Below are positions 48,999-58,804 of a DNA stretch of 64,000 nucleotides, in pieces (within the stretch, counting starts at the first letter, position 1; each line of letters starts with the position of its first letter). Made by a program: the position numbers and the translations under genes. Source of the stretch: Oscillatoria acuminata PCC 6304 (GTDB lineage Bacteria; Cyanobacteriota; Cyanobacteriia; Cyanobacteriales; Laspinemataceae); assembly GCF_000317105.1 (NCBI RefSeq), contig NC_019693.1, positions 7,544,501 to 7,608,500 on the forward strand, written 5' to 3'. A model generated the notes under the pieces. That model did no database searches, was not told the origin of the DNA, and saw nothing but the letters and a program-made list of their open reading frames with translations.

Positions 48999-49787
48999 TC
49001 AACTCATCTTAAGGGTGAGTTGAAAGAGGCGACAGGCATTTTCTGTGGTTTCGGCGGCTAAGGTTTCTAAGGAAACCCCGCGCAGGGTCGCCACTTGTTC
49101 CGCCACGTAGCGAACGTAGGCGGGTTCATTGCGTTTGCCGCGTTTGGGAACCGGGGCCAAAAATGGGCAGTCAGTTTCGACCAGGAGGCGATCGCTGGGA
49201 ACCAGACGAGCGGACTCTTGAATGCTGTGAGCATTCTTGAAGGTGACAATCCCGCTAAAGCTAATATAGAAGCCTAAGTCGAGAAACCATTGGGTCTCTT
49301 CGGGAGTTCCGCCCCAACAATGCATGACCCCAGGAACGGGACCGCGATCGCGCCAGAAACTCTGCAATAGTTCAGCCATCTCCTCGGACGCATCCCGACA
49401 ATGGATGATCACCGCCTTATTCAGCCCCTGGGCTATTTCTAGCTGGGCGATAAAGGCTTCTTGTTGCTGCTGTTTATTTTCGGCCTTATAAAAGTCTAGC
49501 CCAGTTTCTCCAATGGCGACCACTCGCGCCTCGGATGCCGCTAATTCTTCAATGCGATCGCCAAGCTGGGAGGACCATTGATGGGCCTCCAAAGGATGCA
49601 AACCGACGGCGAAGGAAATTTCCCCAAACCGATTGGCCAGTCCTTGAATGGTGCCAAATTCTTCAGGCGTGACGCAGGAATGCACAAGATGCACGACCCC
49701 GGCTTCATGCCAACGTTCGCGGACCGCCTCTAAATCGCGGTCAAACCGCTCAAAATTAATGTGAACGTGGGTATCTATCAATTGCAT
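48999..49787 (-). CDS. tatD: TatD family metal-dependent hydrolase
   Basis: A 262-residue TIM-barrel nuclease-like hydrolase. Metal ligands are in [16 protein letters not shown] (HxH), [10 protein letters not shown] (Glu), [10 protein letters not shown] and VMHCWGG (His), and [12 protein letters not shown] (Asp). Family members act as DNA 3' exonucleases or D-aminoacyl hydrolases. Conserved place between rpsT and rpoB in cyanobacteria. Confidence 0.95.
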   Translation of the reverse strand: MQLIDTHVHINFERFDRDLEAVRERWHEAGVVHLVHSCVTPEEFGTIQGLANRFGEISFAVGLHPLEAHQWSSQLGDRIEELAASEARVVAIGETGLDFYKAENKQQQQEAFIAQLEIAQGLNKAVIIHCRDASEEMAELLQSFWRDRGPVPGVMHCWGGTPEETQWFLDLGFYISFSGIVTFKNAHSIQESARLVPSDRLLVETDCPFLAPVPKRGKRNEPAYVRYVAEQVATLRGVSLETLAAETTENACRLFQLTLKMS

Positions 49788-49991
49788 CGGAATCGACGCG
49801 CTCTTGGGATGGAAAGATTGACCCGAGCCAAGCCGCGAGGTTTCGCGTCTGTAACAAGGGCGTTAACGAGTAAAAATCAGCAGGGGCAATGGGGTTGGAC
49901 TAGGGCTTTGCGGGCTTTTAGTCCAACCAACAAGGACGCCCTCGGTTTCCCGATGCCGTCCATGACTGCAACCCTACGGTGTGGGTCATCC

Positions 49992-50297
49992 CTACGAGGC
50001 AGACGATTGCGCCAATACCTGTTGTTTAACAACTCTGGCTAAATTGGATTTTTTGCGAGCGCCGTTGTTGGGATGAAGAACGCCGCGTTTTACTGCTTTG
50101 TCGATCTTGCTGTAAGCGGCATTGAGCCGGTTATGGATCTCTTCCTTCAACTCGGGTGTTGGATTACTGCCGTATTGCTCGGCAGAGGTTACACATTTCT
50201 TAATCAGGGTTCTGACCGCTGATTTGTAAGATTTGTTACGCAAGCGATTGCGTTCAGTGATTTGGACGCGCTTGATAGCAGACTTAATGTTAGCCAC
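49992..50297 (-). CDS. rpsT: 30S ribosomal protein S20
   Basis: A 101-residue basic protein beginning [20 protein letters not shown], the classical S20 start, with the block [16 protein letters not shown] near the C-terminus. It is divergent from hisD. The DNA only about 25 bp upstream of its start codon is a remnant of an IS200/IS605-type element, so its promoter has probably been replaced or moved. Confidence 0.97.
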   Translation of the reverse strand: MANIKSAIKRVQITERNRLRNKSYKSAVRTLIKKCVTSAEQYGSNPTPELKEEIHNRLNAAYSKIDKAVKRGVLHPNNGARKKSNLARVVKQQVLAQSSAS

Positions 50298-50324
50298 AGT
50301 CGATTAGCCCAGAACTCAATACGG

Positions 50325-50460
50325 GAACAATTTTGTTTGACGATTCTCCACCCTAAAGCAGGGGAGATTCTTGGGCTGAATGGGGCCTCCACTGAGAAAT
50401 TCAGTTTCGGTCTTACCCGTTCATGTCTAGCCAGAACAGATGCTTTCACATCGTCCACTT
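50325..50460 (-). pseudogene. IS200/IS605 (TnpB-type) right-end remnant
   Basis: Read on the minus strand, the DNA encodes an open C-terminal-like fragment (DDVKASVLARHERVRPKLNF, then SVEAPFSPRISPAL), followed by the hairpin GAATCTCC-CCTGCTTTAGGG and GTGGAGAATCGTCAA at 50370-50336. This GAATCYCC...TTTAGGG...GTCAA layout is the usual right end, and the 3' end of the guide RNA, of cyanobacterial IS605-family tnpB elements. No intact tnpA or tnpB is present. Confidence 0.5.
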
Positions 50461-50908
50461 AAAGGCTACTCCCCAAGCGTGACTTCGCGTGCGCCCCACG
50501 CTAGTGGATTTTTTCCGTGCTGACCGCAGGGTCTCCAAGTTTTTTACAGATAGTGACGGTTCGGCTTGCCAAGTTGCGGAATTAGGACGTTAACCCTGTT
50601 TCCTCGCGCCTTGGCTGGTCAGCGACCCAATAGATTTTAACACAGAAAGGAATTTTAACACATAAAGCAAGTTAAGGCGCAAGAGTTAGGCTCATTTTAG
50701 AAGAATGAGGGTTTTCCAGCGTCATATTTTTGAGAAAACACTATACCATCGAATCACGGAGAAAATGCATTTCCGTTGAAGAAAATCCAGGTTAAGCTAG
50801 AGAGGACGGGGACGGGTAAGCCAAAGCAAAAGCATCGGTAGTCGCGGTTGATGTGGCGAGCGACCCGTTCTCCTCAAGGGCAATACCTGTCGATTATCTC
50901 CTAACTCC
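50461..50908. other. rpsT-hisD spacer
   Basis: 448 bp without a gene. The half next to the IS remnant (to about 50600) has palindromic G/C-rich segments such as GCGTGACTTCGCGTGCGCCC that may belong to the same decayed element. The rest should hold the hisD promoter; none was convincing. Confidence 0.5.
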
Positions 50909-52210
50909 ATGCTGCGAATCATTACACAGCGGGCTGAGGCACAAGCTGAACTCCGGCGCATCTGCGATCGCACCCACGACGACCAAGTTGTCCATAAAGA
51001 GGCAACGGTTCGAGAAGTGCTCCAAGCGGTCAAACGCCAAGGCGATCGCTCACTCTTGCACTATACGGCTGAGTTCGACGGGCAATCCTTAAAGCCCGAA
51101 GACCTGCGCGTGAGCGGCTCTGAATTGGATGCCGCCTATCAGCAGGTGTCAAAAGAACTCCTAGATGCCATTGGCTTGGCAAAGCAGAACATTGAAGCGT
51201 TCCATCGTCAGCGGGTCCCCAAATCTTGGGTTCAATTTGGGGAAGATGAAGTGGTGCTGGGTAAACGTTATACCCCGGTTGATCGAGCGGGGCTTTACGT
51301 TCCGGGGGGGCGAGCCGCCTACCCCAGTACCGTGCTGATGAATGCAATTCCGGCTCGGGTGGCTGGGGTCCCCCGGATTGTGATTTGTACCCCTCCGGGA
51401 CCGGAAAAAACCGTGAACCCAGCGGTCCTGGTGGCGGCCCAGGAAGCGGGAATCCAGGAAATTTATCGGGTGGGGGGCGCTCAGGCGATCGCTGCCCTAG
51501 CTTATGGTACGGAAACCATCCCTAAAGTGGATGTAATTACCGGCCCGGGTAATATTTATGTCACCCTGGCGAAAAAGCAAGTCTTTGGCACCGTGGGCAT
51601 TGACTCCTTAGCCGGTCCCTCGGAAGTCCTGATTATTGCCGATTCCCAAGGCAATCCGGCTCATATCGCCACGGATTTACTGGCGCAAGCTGAACATGAC
51701 CCCCTCGCCGCCGCCATTCTGATTACCACCGATGCTCAGATTGCTCGCAAGGTCGTCGCGCAAGTCGAGGACCAACTGATTGATCACCCACGCCGGACCC
51801 TCACCGAAAAGGCGATCGCCCATTACGGTGTGGTCATTGTGGTTGATTCCCTGCAAATTGCCGCCGAACTCTCCAACGAATTTGCCCCAGAACACCTAGA
51901 ACTCGAAGTCAGCGACCCTTGGGATTTACTGGAGTATATTCGTCATGCTGGTGCCATCTTCCTCGGGAACTCCACCCCTGAAGCTGTCGGCGATTACCTC
52001 GCAGGCCCTAACCATACCCTTCCCACCTCGGGATCGGCTCGTTATGCCTCAGCTTTGGGGGTGGAAACCTTTATGAAACACTCCAGTTTGATTCAATATT
52101 CTCCCAAGGCACTCCAAAAGGTCGCCGGTGCGATTGATGTGCTCACGAAAGCCGAAGGTTTACCCTCTCATGGGGATTCGGTCCGCAAGCGCATCAAAGA
52201 TGGCCCCTAG
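50909..52210 (+). CDS. hisD: Histidinol dehydrogenase
   Basis: A 433-residue zinc enzyme catalysing the last two steps of histidine synthesis. Signature region: [20 protein letters not shown] and [18 protein letters not shown]. The NAD-binding block [20 protein letters not shown] and the catalytic EFAPEHLEL His are present. The ATG at 50909 gives [18 protein letters not shown], in line with cyanobacterial HisD. A clear terminator follows. Confidence 0.97.
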   Translation: MLRIITQRAEAQAELRRICDRTHDDQVVHKEATVREVLQAVKRQGDRSLLHYTAEFDGQSLKPEDLRVSGSELDAAYQQVSKELLDAIGLAKQNIEAFHRQRVPKSWVQFGEDEVVLGKRYTPVDRAGLYVPGGRAAYPSTVLMNAIPARVAGVPRIVICTPPGPEKTVNPAVLVAAQEAGIQEIYRVGGAQAIAALAYGTETIPKVDVITGPGNIYVTLAKKQVFGTVGIDSLAGPSEVLIIADSQGNPAHIATDLLAQAEHDPLAAAILITTDAQIARKVVAQVEDQLIDHPRRTLTEKAIAHYGVVIVVDSLQIAAELSNEFAPEHLELEVSDPWDLLEYIRHAGAIFLGNSTPEAVGDYLAGPNHTLPTSGSARYASALGVETFMKHSSLIQYSPKALQKVAGAIDVLTKAEGLPSHGDSVRKRIKDGP

Positions 52211-52302
52211 CTTTTGTTGTCGATGGTTTTCACTCAAACCCCAGGGGCGATCGCCTCTGGAGAAAAAGGACCATCGACTCTATATCCTTTAGATAATTTT
52301 CT

Positions 52303-52328
52303 GCCGACAGTGACAGGTCGGCTTTTTT
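52303..52328 (+). terminator. Terminator after hisD
   Basis: GCCGAC/GTCGGC stem with an 8-nt loop followed by six T, 92 bp past the hisD stop. The rest of the 358-bp gap to the next gene contains several GCGATCGCC sites and no gene. Confidence 0.88.
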
Positions 52329-52568
52329 ATGGGATGAATCCCCCCCAATCCTAGGCGATCGCCCCAGATGTTCGGGCGATCGCCGAACCCTCCCCAGATG
52401 ACCGGGCTCTTTAAAAAAATTCCAATTGTTTCGGACTAAGCATTCTCACTCTAATGCCGCTAAACTAAGCGTTGAGGCCATTTTCTCCAGGAAATATTTT
52501 TTCCCGTAGGATTGAAGCCGGTTGCCCAAACTTGAAGGTTGCGAATAGCGAATTAGGAGATCGGCATT

Positions 52569-53012
52569 GTGATTAGTACCATTCTTGTAGCACTTGATGG
52601 CTCCGACTTATCAGAGCAAGTCATTGCGACCTTGCATAATCTGAAGCTCGAAACCATGACTCAAGTCATTCTGGCTCATGTCATATCCCAGCCCACATCA
52701 GATTTGGATGTGTTGGCGGATAGACCCCAAGTCGAGACGGAAGATATCCCCTATCGGGTTATTGAAAAAAAACTTCAATCCTATCAAGAAAAAATTCCTT
52801 GTAACACGGAACTCGAAATTGTCACCGGAGATCCTGCCGAAGAAATTGTCCGCTTGGCTAATATTTATCACGCTGATTTAATTTTAATTGGCAGCCGAGG
52901 TTTAACCGGAATGAAGCGAATTTTACAGGGTTCTGTGAGTTCTCAAGTGGTAACGGATGCCTCTTGTTCTGTTCTAGTTGTTAAGCCAGTCTTATCGGTC
53001 AAAGGGAAATAA
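52569..53012 (+). CDS. Universal stress protein (UspA family)
   Basis: A 147-residue single-domain Usp with a GTG start and AGGAGATC ten bases upstream. It begins VISTILVALDGSDLSEQVIA and has the ATP-binding pattern ILIGSRGLTGMKRILQGSVS (G-2x-G-9x-G-S). Monocistronic, between the hisD terminator and a convergent gene. A repeat of the AGAAACCGG/CCGGTTTCT type directly follows the stop (53012-53047) and may end both transcripts. Confidence 0.92.
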   Translation: MISTILVALDGSDLSEQVIATLHNLKLETMTQVILAHVISQPTSDLDVLADRPQVETEDIPYRVIEKKLQSYQEKIPCNTELEIVTGDPAEEIVRLANIYHADLILIGSRGLTGMKRILQGSVSSQVVTDASCSVLVVKPVLSVKGK

Positions 53013-53048
53013 GAAACCGGATTTTTTCCCCAGAAACCCGGTTTCTAG
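53012..53048. repeat. AGAAACCGG...CCGGTTTCT inverted repeat
   Basis: Nine-base arms between convergent genes. Shorter relatives AGAAACCGGGTTTCT lie at 62131 and 62278. Likely a dispersed repeat also serving as a transcript end. Confidence 0.7.
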
Positions 53049-53066
53049 GATGACTGAAACGAGGCT

Positions 53067-53462
53067 TTATGGGGAAACAGCCTTAGTCTGAGCGACAAAC
53101 TCTCGCAGACGCAGTAAATTCATCGTATGGCTTAAATTCAGCGGGAGTAAAGAGACCCCTTCTAGGCGGGACTGTACCCAACCGTCCCCCCAGTACCATT
53201 CGTGGAATCCATCAATGCTGCCACTCAATAACAGTCGCAGACAATTTGGGTCAGCACGTTCTACTTGATGTCGAACCGCCAAGGGACCCACAGAAATGGT
53301 AAAGGTTGCACCGGAATGCAACTCTTCCGGCAGGGGTGTAGAGAAGCGTTGGGTCCATAACCATTGTTGGAGGCGATCGCGGCGTAGGAGACTGTCGCGA
53401 ATCACTGTTTCTGGTGCATCGACTTCGATTCTCAGATGAGCTTGTTGAAAACTGCCTAACAT
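53067..53462 (-). CDS. SRPBCC-like conserved protein
   Basis: A 131-residue protein with the layout of a small START/SRPBCC ligand-binding domain. It opens with LRIEVDAPETVIRDSLLRRD, has alternating strands (TISVGPLAVRHQVERADPNC), a tryptophan-rich central part (DGFHEWYWGDGWVQSRLEGV), and a C-terminal helix (SHTMNLLRLREFVAQ). No catalytic residues can be named. It resembles conserved cyanobacterial proteins of unknown function. Upstream is a TTGGTC tandem-repeat remnant. Confidence 0.65.
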   Translation of the reverse strand: MLGSFQQAHLRIEVDAPETVIRDSLLRRDRLQQWLWTQRFSTPLPEELHSGATFTISVGPLAVRHQVERADPNCLRLLLSGSIDGFHEWYWGDGWVQSRLEGVSLLPLNLSHTMNLLRLREFVAQTKAVSP

Positions 53463-53682
53463 AGTTGAGGTTGAGTGCCTGTGGTGGTTTTCCCTTTCAG
53501 TATGGCAGATGGCTTGATGTCATTGGTCATTGGTCGTTTGTCTTGGGATGGGGGGATGGGGGGAGAGATGGGGAATTTATAGACAAAAAAGCACAACTCC
53601 CTGGGTAGAGGGCTGCCTTAGTCAGAAGTAAAGACAAGCCAGCTCATGAACATCAGGGAGTTGTGGAGAATTCGGGGTTTAG

Positions 53683-54447
53683 TTAACCGTCATTGAGTTG
53701 CGATCGCAACTGTTCCAATTCATCATCCACAGCGGTTTTGGGAGCGCTGCTTTCTCCGGCGCTGGGGAGTTGACTTTGAGCCGGAGATGCGCCGGTGAGT
53801 TGAGCTTTCATGGCCGAAAGTTCATCATCCACATCACTTCCCGCCTCCAATTGCGCGAACTGATTTTCCAGATTCGTGCCGCCAATTTCATAAGCCGCTT
53901 GAGAGCGGGCTTCCATTTGCAACACCTTTTCTTCCATGCGCTCGAAGGCTGCCATTGAGCCACCCGTGTTGATTGAACCGAGGGTGTTTTGAAGCTGTTC
54001 GTTTGCTTTGGCTGCTTGCGCCCGAGCTTTGAGCATATTTTTCTTGGTTTTCGCTTCGGAAATCTTGCTTTCCAAACCGATTAAATTACGCTTGAGGTTA
54101 TCCACCTGAGTTAACTGCCCATCGAGTTGGGCTTTTAACATGGCAGCGGTTTCAGCGTTGGATTTTTTGCGAACGAGGGCTTCGCGGGCGAGATTTTCAT
54201 CCCCTTTTTGCAGGGCGAGTTGGGCACGACTTTGCCAGGTATTGGCTTCGTTGTTGGCTTGCTCGTACTGTTTCTGGGTGCGTTTTTGGTTGGCAATGGA
54301 GCTGGCGACGGCTTGGCGCAACTGCACCAAGTCTTCCTGCATATCGATAATAGATTGCTCTAGGACTTTTTCTGGGTCTTCTGCTTTGCTGACGATATCG
54401 TTAAGATTGGCTCTGACAACTCGGCTAATGCGATCGAACAATCCCAT
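53683..54447 (-). CDS. vipp1: VIPP1/IM30 thylakoid membrane maintenance protein
   Basis: A 254-residue ESCRT-III-like coiled-coil protein starting MGLFDRISRVVRANLNDIVS (amphipathic helix 0), followed by long helices (QSIIDMQEDLVQLRQAVASS, and NLAREALVRKKSNAETAAML). After the PspA core, a linker rich in Ser, Ala, Pro and Gln leads to a final short helix (DDELEQLRSQLNDG). This C-terminal extension separates VIPP1 from PspA. It forms rings and rods that maintain thylakoid membranes. The start at 54447 is set by similarity and AAGGA upstream; the longer open frame to 54750 is not coding. Confidence 0.93.
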   Translation of the reverse strand: MGLFDRISRVVRANLNDIVSKAEDPEKVLEQSIIDMQEDLVQLRQAVASSIANQKRTQKQYEQANNEANTWQSRAQLALQKGDENLAREALVRKKSNAETAAMLKAQLDGQLTQVDNLKRNLIGLESKISEAKTKKNMLKARAQAAKANEQLQNTLGSINTGGSMAAFERMEEKVLQMEARSQAAYEIGGTNLENQFAQLEAGSDVDDELSAMKAQLTGASPAQSQLPSAGESSAPKTAVDDELEQLRSQLNDG

Positions 54448-54999
54448 GATGCTATTTTTCCTTTTCGGGTTTACAAGGTAGGTTTTTATGGACAGGCTAC
54501 GGGCCTGAGATCCCCTGGTTAAGGGAAGGGGTGGCAACGGTCCGCACCCATTCCATCTCCTTTGATGGTACTCGGTGTCAGCCGGAGACAGAAGGTGGCT
54601 GCGGCGATCGAATACCAGAAACTCTCTTGATGAATCTAGTGTAAAAACTTCATCCGCTTTCGGGCTACATCCCGATATATTTTTGGGTGGATGGACCCCC
54701 TGGACTATTGACTCTGAAGGCACTGCTTCAAGGGTCCCTGATTGAGTCAAGGGGAACGGGATAGGGGAACTCAGCGCCTTGAGAGTTTTTCTAAGTGGGT
54801 TTAATTCCTAGTTTAAAGGGTAAGGCTTAAAGTTTTGATAGCTCATCAGCGCTTGCCAATTCACCGAATTATCAAATTTGACGGGAAGCAACGGAACGGA
54901 TTTCTGGCAACTTCACCCTAAATGGAGGGGGGAACTGGAGGCTGGCTAGTGGGAGGTTACGCCTTCAGGACCGATGGAGAATACACCCCGGATCAAGGG
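54448..54999. other. Spacer between pspA and vipp1
   Basis: 552 bp without a supported gene. An open frame continues upstream of vipp1 but shows no family similarity. The vipp1 promoter should lie here, so the two paralogues are probably regulated separately. Confidence 0.5.
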
Positions 55000-55755
55000 T
55001 TACTCGTCCATGCGATCGCGGAGTTTTTGGAGTTCTCCTTCTATTTCCGGATCTCGGGGAGCAGAGACGGGCTGAAGTTCAGGAAGAGAGAGATTACTCC
55101 CGCTGATTTGCGCTTTGAGTGCCGTTAATTCCTCATCCACCTCACCTCCAGATTCTAGGGAAGCAAATTTTTTTTCTAGGTCATCGCCACCGAGAGAGGC
55201 GACTGCCTCCGATCGCGCTTCGAGTTGCATGACTTTTTCTTCCATCTGCTCAAAAGCCGCCATTGCATTCCCAGTCCCGACATTCCCGAGCATCTCATTG
55301 AGTCGCTCGGATGCCTGGGCGGAGCGCGCACGGGCAATATAAAGGTCTTTTTTTGTCCTCGCTTCGACGATTTTACCTTCTAAAGCCCGCATATTTTGCT
55401 TAAGCTGTTCTACCACTCCGGTTTGTTGGTCAATCTGTGTTCTCATGCCTGTCGCCGTATCTTGGTAAGATTTACGACGGGTCAGGGCTTCGCGAGCGAG
55501 GTTCTCATCCCCCTTTTGCAAGGCCAACTGCGCCCGTCGATACCATTCATCGGCGGTAGACTGGGCTTGGCTGTACTGACGCTCAGTGCGTTTTTGGGTC
55601 GCGATCGCCTGAGCTACAGCTTGTCGCAGTTGGATTAAATCCTCCTGCATTTCAATCATTGTCTGTTCGAGAATCTTTTCGGGGTCTTCGGCTTTATTAA
55701 TTAAACTATTAATATTGGCGCGAATCACCCTCATGATTCGGTCAAATAATCCCAT
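55000..55755 (-). CDS. pspA: PspA-family membrane stress protein
   Basis: A 251-residue paralogue of VIPP1 starting MGLFDRIMRVIRANINSLIN at 55755, with GGAG six bases upstream. The helical core matches its neighbour closely (KGDENLAREAL is shared). The C-terminal part (SLPELQPVSAPRDPEIEGEL, then QKLRDRMDE) is shorter than in VIPP1 but also ends in a small helix. PspA coats stressed plasma membranes and preserves the proton gradient. Tandem arrangement with vipp1 suggests an old duplication. Confidence 0.9.
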   Translation of the reverse strand: MGLFDRIMRVIRANINSLINKAEDPEKILEQTMIEMQEDLIQLRQAVAQAIATQKRTERQYSQAQSTADEWYRRAQLALQKGDENLAREALTRRKSYQDTATGMRTQIDQQTGVVEQLKQNMRALEGKIVEARTKKDLYIARARSAQASERLNEMLGNVGTGNAMAAFEQMEEKVMQLEARSEAVASLGGDDLEKKFASLESGGEVDEELTALKAQISGSNLSLPELQPVSAPRDPEIEGELQKLRDRMDE

Positions 55756-55999
55756 AACGGACTCCATATAACTTGCATCGTGCCTTCTAGGTTGTCCCAG
55801 GTCCCGGGCTAAAATGTCAGGGTTTTCTTAAAAAGGCGATCGCCTTCTATCCCATGAGCGAGGGCTGGCATTTTTTGTCAAACCCCTTCCCCCATAGGGC
55901 GATCGCCAGATGTCTAGCCCTAACATTCTGCCTATTGCTGACCGGGTACGAATCCTAACCCTATGCTATCGCAGTCTCTAAGGCTGTGCAGTCTATCCC

Positions 56000-57427
56000 T
56001 TAAGGCCTATAAATTTGCCCGGTCATCCCTTGCTGCTTCATTTGTTCCACCATTGCTTGAGCTGAGGCTTGATCTTCAAAGGCTGCTACCTGAATCTTGA
56101 CCCCAATTGGATACTCGCGCAGGTAAGCATCGGGTACGACTTCTCGCGCCTTCCATAGGCTCTCATCATTCTGATAATCCATCACCACATAATAAAACCC
56201 AGGCAATGATGCCGGACTCACCCCTGTATTCGGTGCTGCTGGTGCTGCTGGTGCTGCCGATGTTGCTGGTGCTGCCGATGTTGCTGGTGCTGCGGGTGTT
56301 GCTGGTGTTGCTGGTGCTGCTGGTGCTGCCGGTGCAGTTCCCCCATTCGGAGCGACAGTCGGGGCGGTTCCGGTGGCGGGTTGAGTCCCCGCAGGCTGGC
56401 TGGATCCGGCCAGATAGTCTGTGGTCAAATTGCTCAACCCAGGGGAAGTTGGGGCCGGAGTACCGGGGGCGGGGTTGGGAGTGACCGTTGGAGCGATCGC
56501 CCCAGCAGAGGCGGGGACAGACTCTTGAGGATTTGGTGCTGGAACTGCTACCGGCGATTTGTCCTCCAGGGTTCCGAGATTCCCTAAATCCAAAGGTTTA
56601 AACTGAGAATTGGTTAAATCCGGGGTTATTCTCTCGGCTTGATTATCTGAAGTTGGATCAGTTCCTAAGCTATTCACATTGCCACCTTGAGTTGCTTGAG
56701 TCCGCGTCCCTTCGTCCCCAGACTCTCCCATCTGAGTCACGACATAAACTAAGGTGGCACTGGCTGCGACAAATAACAGCATGGAACCAATTCCCAAGGG
56801 ACTCAAAAAGCTATTTTGAGCCCGCGTTTTTCGTCTAGCGCGCAGTTCAGCCAGCTTTTTAGCATTGTCTCGATCTAAGCTGTTCACCAGTTTTTCTGAA
56901 GAGTCGAGATATTCATTGGGACCCCTGGGGTCCGTTCCCTCTGTCGGCCCCACCAATGCCCCAGGGCTTTCGGTAGATAAGCCCATCCCATTAGCGGTTG
57001 CGGGATGATCTCCCGAGGGGAGGTTGCCGTTGTCCCCAGATGTGGCGATCGCCGGCATATCCAAGGGCTGATTTTGACTCCCATTAACCCCAGCACTTGC
57101 CGTTTGTGCTGCATCAGGTCCGGGCATCGGTTTGAGGGCTTCAAATTTCAAGGTTTGAGCGCTGGGCAGTTCTAAGGCGGGAGACTGCTGGGGTGGCTTG
57201 CTACTGGGGGACAGGGTAATTAAATCCACTGGGTTTTTTTGAGGGGGGGTCAACCCATTCCCGGAGTAGGACGGTTGCACGGTATCACCCCGTTTTTGTC
57301 GTCGATATCGGGTTAATTCTGACTCTAGCTTGACGTCTAAACTTTCTAGCACGGCGGCTAATGCCGGTTTTAATCCTTGCTCTGGGGAAACTGGGGCGGG
57401 ACTCGCCTTGGGGGACCGTTCGATCAT
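56000..57427 (-). CDS. Single-pass membrane protein with SPOR-like C-terminus
   Basis: A 475-residue protein. Residues 1-205 are polar and probably cytoplasmic. One membrane helix (IGSMLLFVAASATLVYVVTQ, about residues 212-231) is followed by a long periplasmic Pro/Ala/Thr/Ser-rich linker with tandem APATSAAPATSAAPA units encoded by a GCTGCTGGTGCT-type DNA repeat (about 56235-56335). The final 65 residues (GFYYVVMDYQNDESLWKARE, then GVKIQVAAFEDQASAQAMVE) look like a SPOR domain, which binds denuded peptidoglycan glycans at division sites. Role in septation is inferred. Confidence 0.75.
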   Translation of the reverse strand: MIERSPKASPAPVSPEQGLKPALAAVLESLDVKLESELTRYRRQKRGDTVQPSYSGNGLTPPQKNPVDLITLSPSSKPPQQSPALELPSAQTLKFEALKPMPGPDAAQTASAGVNGSQNQPLDMPAIATSGDNGNLPSGDHPATANGMGLSTESPGALVGPTEGTDPRGPNEYLDSSEKLVNSLDRDNAKKLAELRARRKTRAQNSFLSPLGIGSMLLFVAASATLVYVVTQMGESGDEGTRTQATQGGNVNSLGTDPTSDNQAERITPDLTNSQFKPLDLGNLGTLEDKSPVAVPAPNPQESVPASAGAIAPTVTPNPAPGTPAPTSPGLSNLTTDYLAGSSQPAGTQPATGTAPTVAPNGGTAPAAPAAPATPATPAAPATSAAPATSAAPAAPAAPNTGVSPASLPGFYYVVMDYQNDESLWKAREVVPDAYLREYPIGVKIQVAAFEDQASAQAMVEQMKQQGMTGQIYRP

Positions 57428-57614
57428 GCCGTCTCTCCTGTGTGATTTCGTGATGATTTCGCCGGGTGGGTTGCTCCCTGAAGATGGGGAGTTTGACTGA
57501 TTCTAGCCAATGCCCATCCCTATAATAGGAGGCATGGCAAGAGTCACCGACTGTACTGTTGCACCCAATTTTAAATGTTTCAGTTCAATTCACTTCAATG
57601 TTGAGTTTGACTCG

Positions 57615-58283
57615 ATGGCTTTTAACTCTCTTGATCATATTTTAGGCGCTCTAGCGGCTCAGACCCTGGGACAGCAGCAACGGGAATATCAGCAATTGGT
57701 TGAGTCTTGGGCGATCGCAGTGGGGCCGAAGATTAGTCAACATACTCGTCCTTTGGCGGTGGAACGAGGGGTGCTGCGGGTGGCGACTTCTAGTGCAGCT
57801 TGGGCGCAAAACCTGATGTTTGAGCGCAGACGGATTCTGCAACGGTTGAATGTGGGACGCTCTGAGGCGATCGCAGATATTCGATTTTCTCCCAAGGATT
57901 GGTCTAAATCTGATGTGAAATGTCCAGATTTGGCAGATCAAGAAATACTTTGGCAGGATCATCCTTCTCGGCTGGCTCAGTTGAGTGCGGATGCCGAAAT
58001 TCCCAAGGGTTCTGAGGCAGGACTGACGCCCTCTGTAGAGTTAAACCCTAAACGTAGAGGCGATTCGCCAATCGCCTCTACATTGAGGATGGATTCTCAA
58101 AATCGGCGTAAACCCGGTGAGGTTGAGAATGCTCAAGGGACTTTTGAGCGTTGGGCGCAACGAGTGCAAGCGCAGTCCCTGGGGTTGCCCCTTTGTCCCG
58201 ATTGTGGTTGTCCCACGCCTCCAGGGGAACTCGATCGCTGGTCAGTTTGCGCCCTCTGTGCTCCCAAACAGTGGTCAGGGTAA
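57615..58283 (+). CDS. DUF721 family protein with zinc-ribbon-like tail and in-frame repeat
   Basis: A 222-residue protein. Residues 1-100 are a DUF721 domain (FNSLDHILGALAAQTLGQQQ, ESWAIAVGPKISQHTRPLAV, RVATSSAAWAQNLMFERRRI). The C-terminus carries a Cys4 motif, CPDCGCP and CALC, suggesting a zinc ribbon. Between them (about residues 147-156, PKRRGDSPIAS) a copy of the GTAGAGGCGATT/AATCGCCTCTAC palindrome is translated without breaking the frame. ATG 57615 is preferred over upstream ATGs at 57510 and 57534, since similarity starts there. DUF721 proteins may act in DNA replication initiation or RNA handling; function is uncertain. Confidence 0.8.
   Translation: MAFNSLDHILGALAAQTLGQQQREYQQLVESWAIAVGPKISQHTRPLAVERGVLRVATSSAAWAQNLMFERRRILQRLNVGRSEAIADIRFSPKDWSKSDVKCPDLADQEILWQDHPSRLAQLSADAEIPKGSEAGLTPSVELNPKRRGDSPIASTLRMDSQNRRKPGEVENAQGTFERWAQRVQAQSLGLPLCPDCGCPTPPGELDRWSVCALCAPKQWSG
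58054..58081. repeat. GTAGRGGCG palindrome inside a coding gene
   Basis: Arms GTAGAGGCGATT (58054-58065) and AATCGCCTCTAC (58070-58081) with CGCC between, read in frame as part of the DUF721 protein's linker. Confidence 0.85.
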
Positions 58284-58350
58284 GGGCGATCGTCGGTCTT
58301 TCGGGATTACCATACCCCCACCTCCATTACCCAGATCTCCCTCAAATCTC

Positions 58351-58804
58351 GGGAGCATCTCAATTTTGCCTAAAAACCGATCGGATCGGACCTCTCCCCG
58401 GCCCTCTCCTTTTAGGAGAGGGAGAATAAGAAAATTTTTTGATTGCTGGAGGGGAAAATAAATGTCTTTCTCCCCCTTCCCTCCTAGGGAAGGGGGCTGG
58501 GGGGTTAGGTCTCTTGAACAAATTAAGATCCCAGGGGAAAGAGGAAAATAAATGTCTTTCTCCCCCTTCCCTCCTAGGGAAGGGGGCTGGGGGGTTAGGT
58601 CTCTTGAACAAATTAAGATCCCAGGGGAAAGAGGAAAATAAATGTCTTTCTCCCCCTTCCCTCCTAGGGAAGGGGGCTGGGGGGTTAGGTCTCTTGAACA
58701 AATTAAGATCCCAGGGGAAAGAGGAAAATAAATGTCTTTCTCCCCCTTCCCTCCTAGGGAAGGGGGCTGGGGGGTTAGGTCTCTTGAACAAATCGAGATG
58801 CTCC
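58351..58804. mobile_element. MITE-like element, copy 2, with 90-bp minisatellite
   Basis: A 454-bp element with inverted ends GGGAGCATCTCAATTT (58351 on) and AAATCGAGATGCTCC (to 58804). The lead TGCCTAAAAACC plus the CTCTCC/GGAGAG hairpin match the element at 6585. Inside are four almost identical 90-bp tandem units (AATGTCTTTCTCCCCCTTCC begins at 58461, 58551, 58641 and 58731). Since 90 is a multiple of three, both strands stay open, giving false reading frames. Confidence 0.8.

Noticed and set aside
54448-54750. N-terminal extension of VIPP1 by 101 residues
   Set aside because: Conserved VIPP1/PspA proteins start at MGLFDR; the extension has no similarity and the internal ATG has a ribosome site.
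58461-58794. Tandem repeat array as a CRISPR
   Set aside because: Units are contiguous 90-bp copies with no unique spacers and no cas genes nearby.
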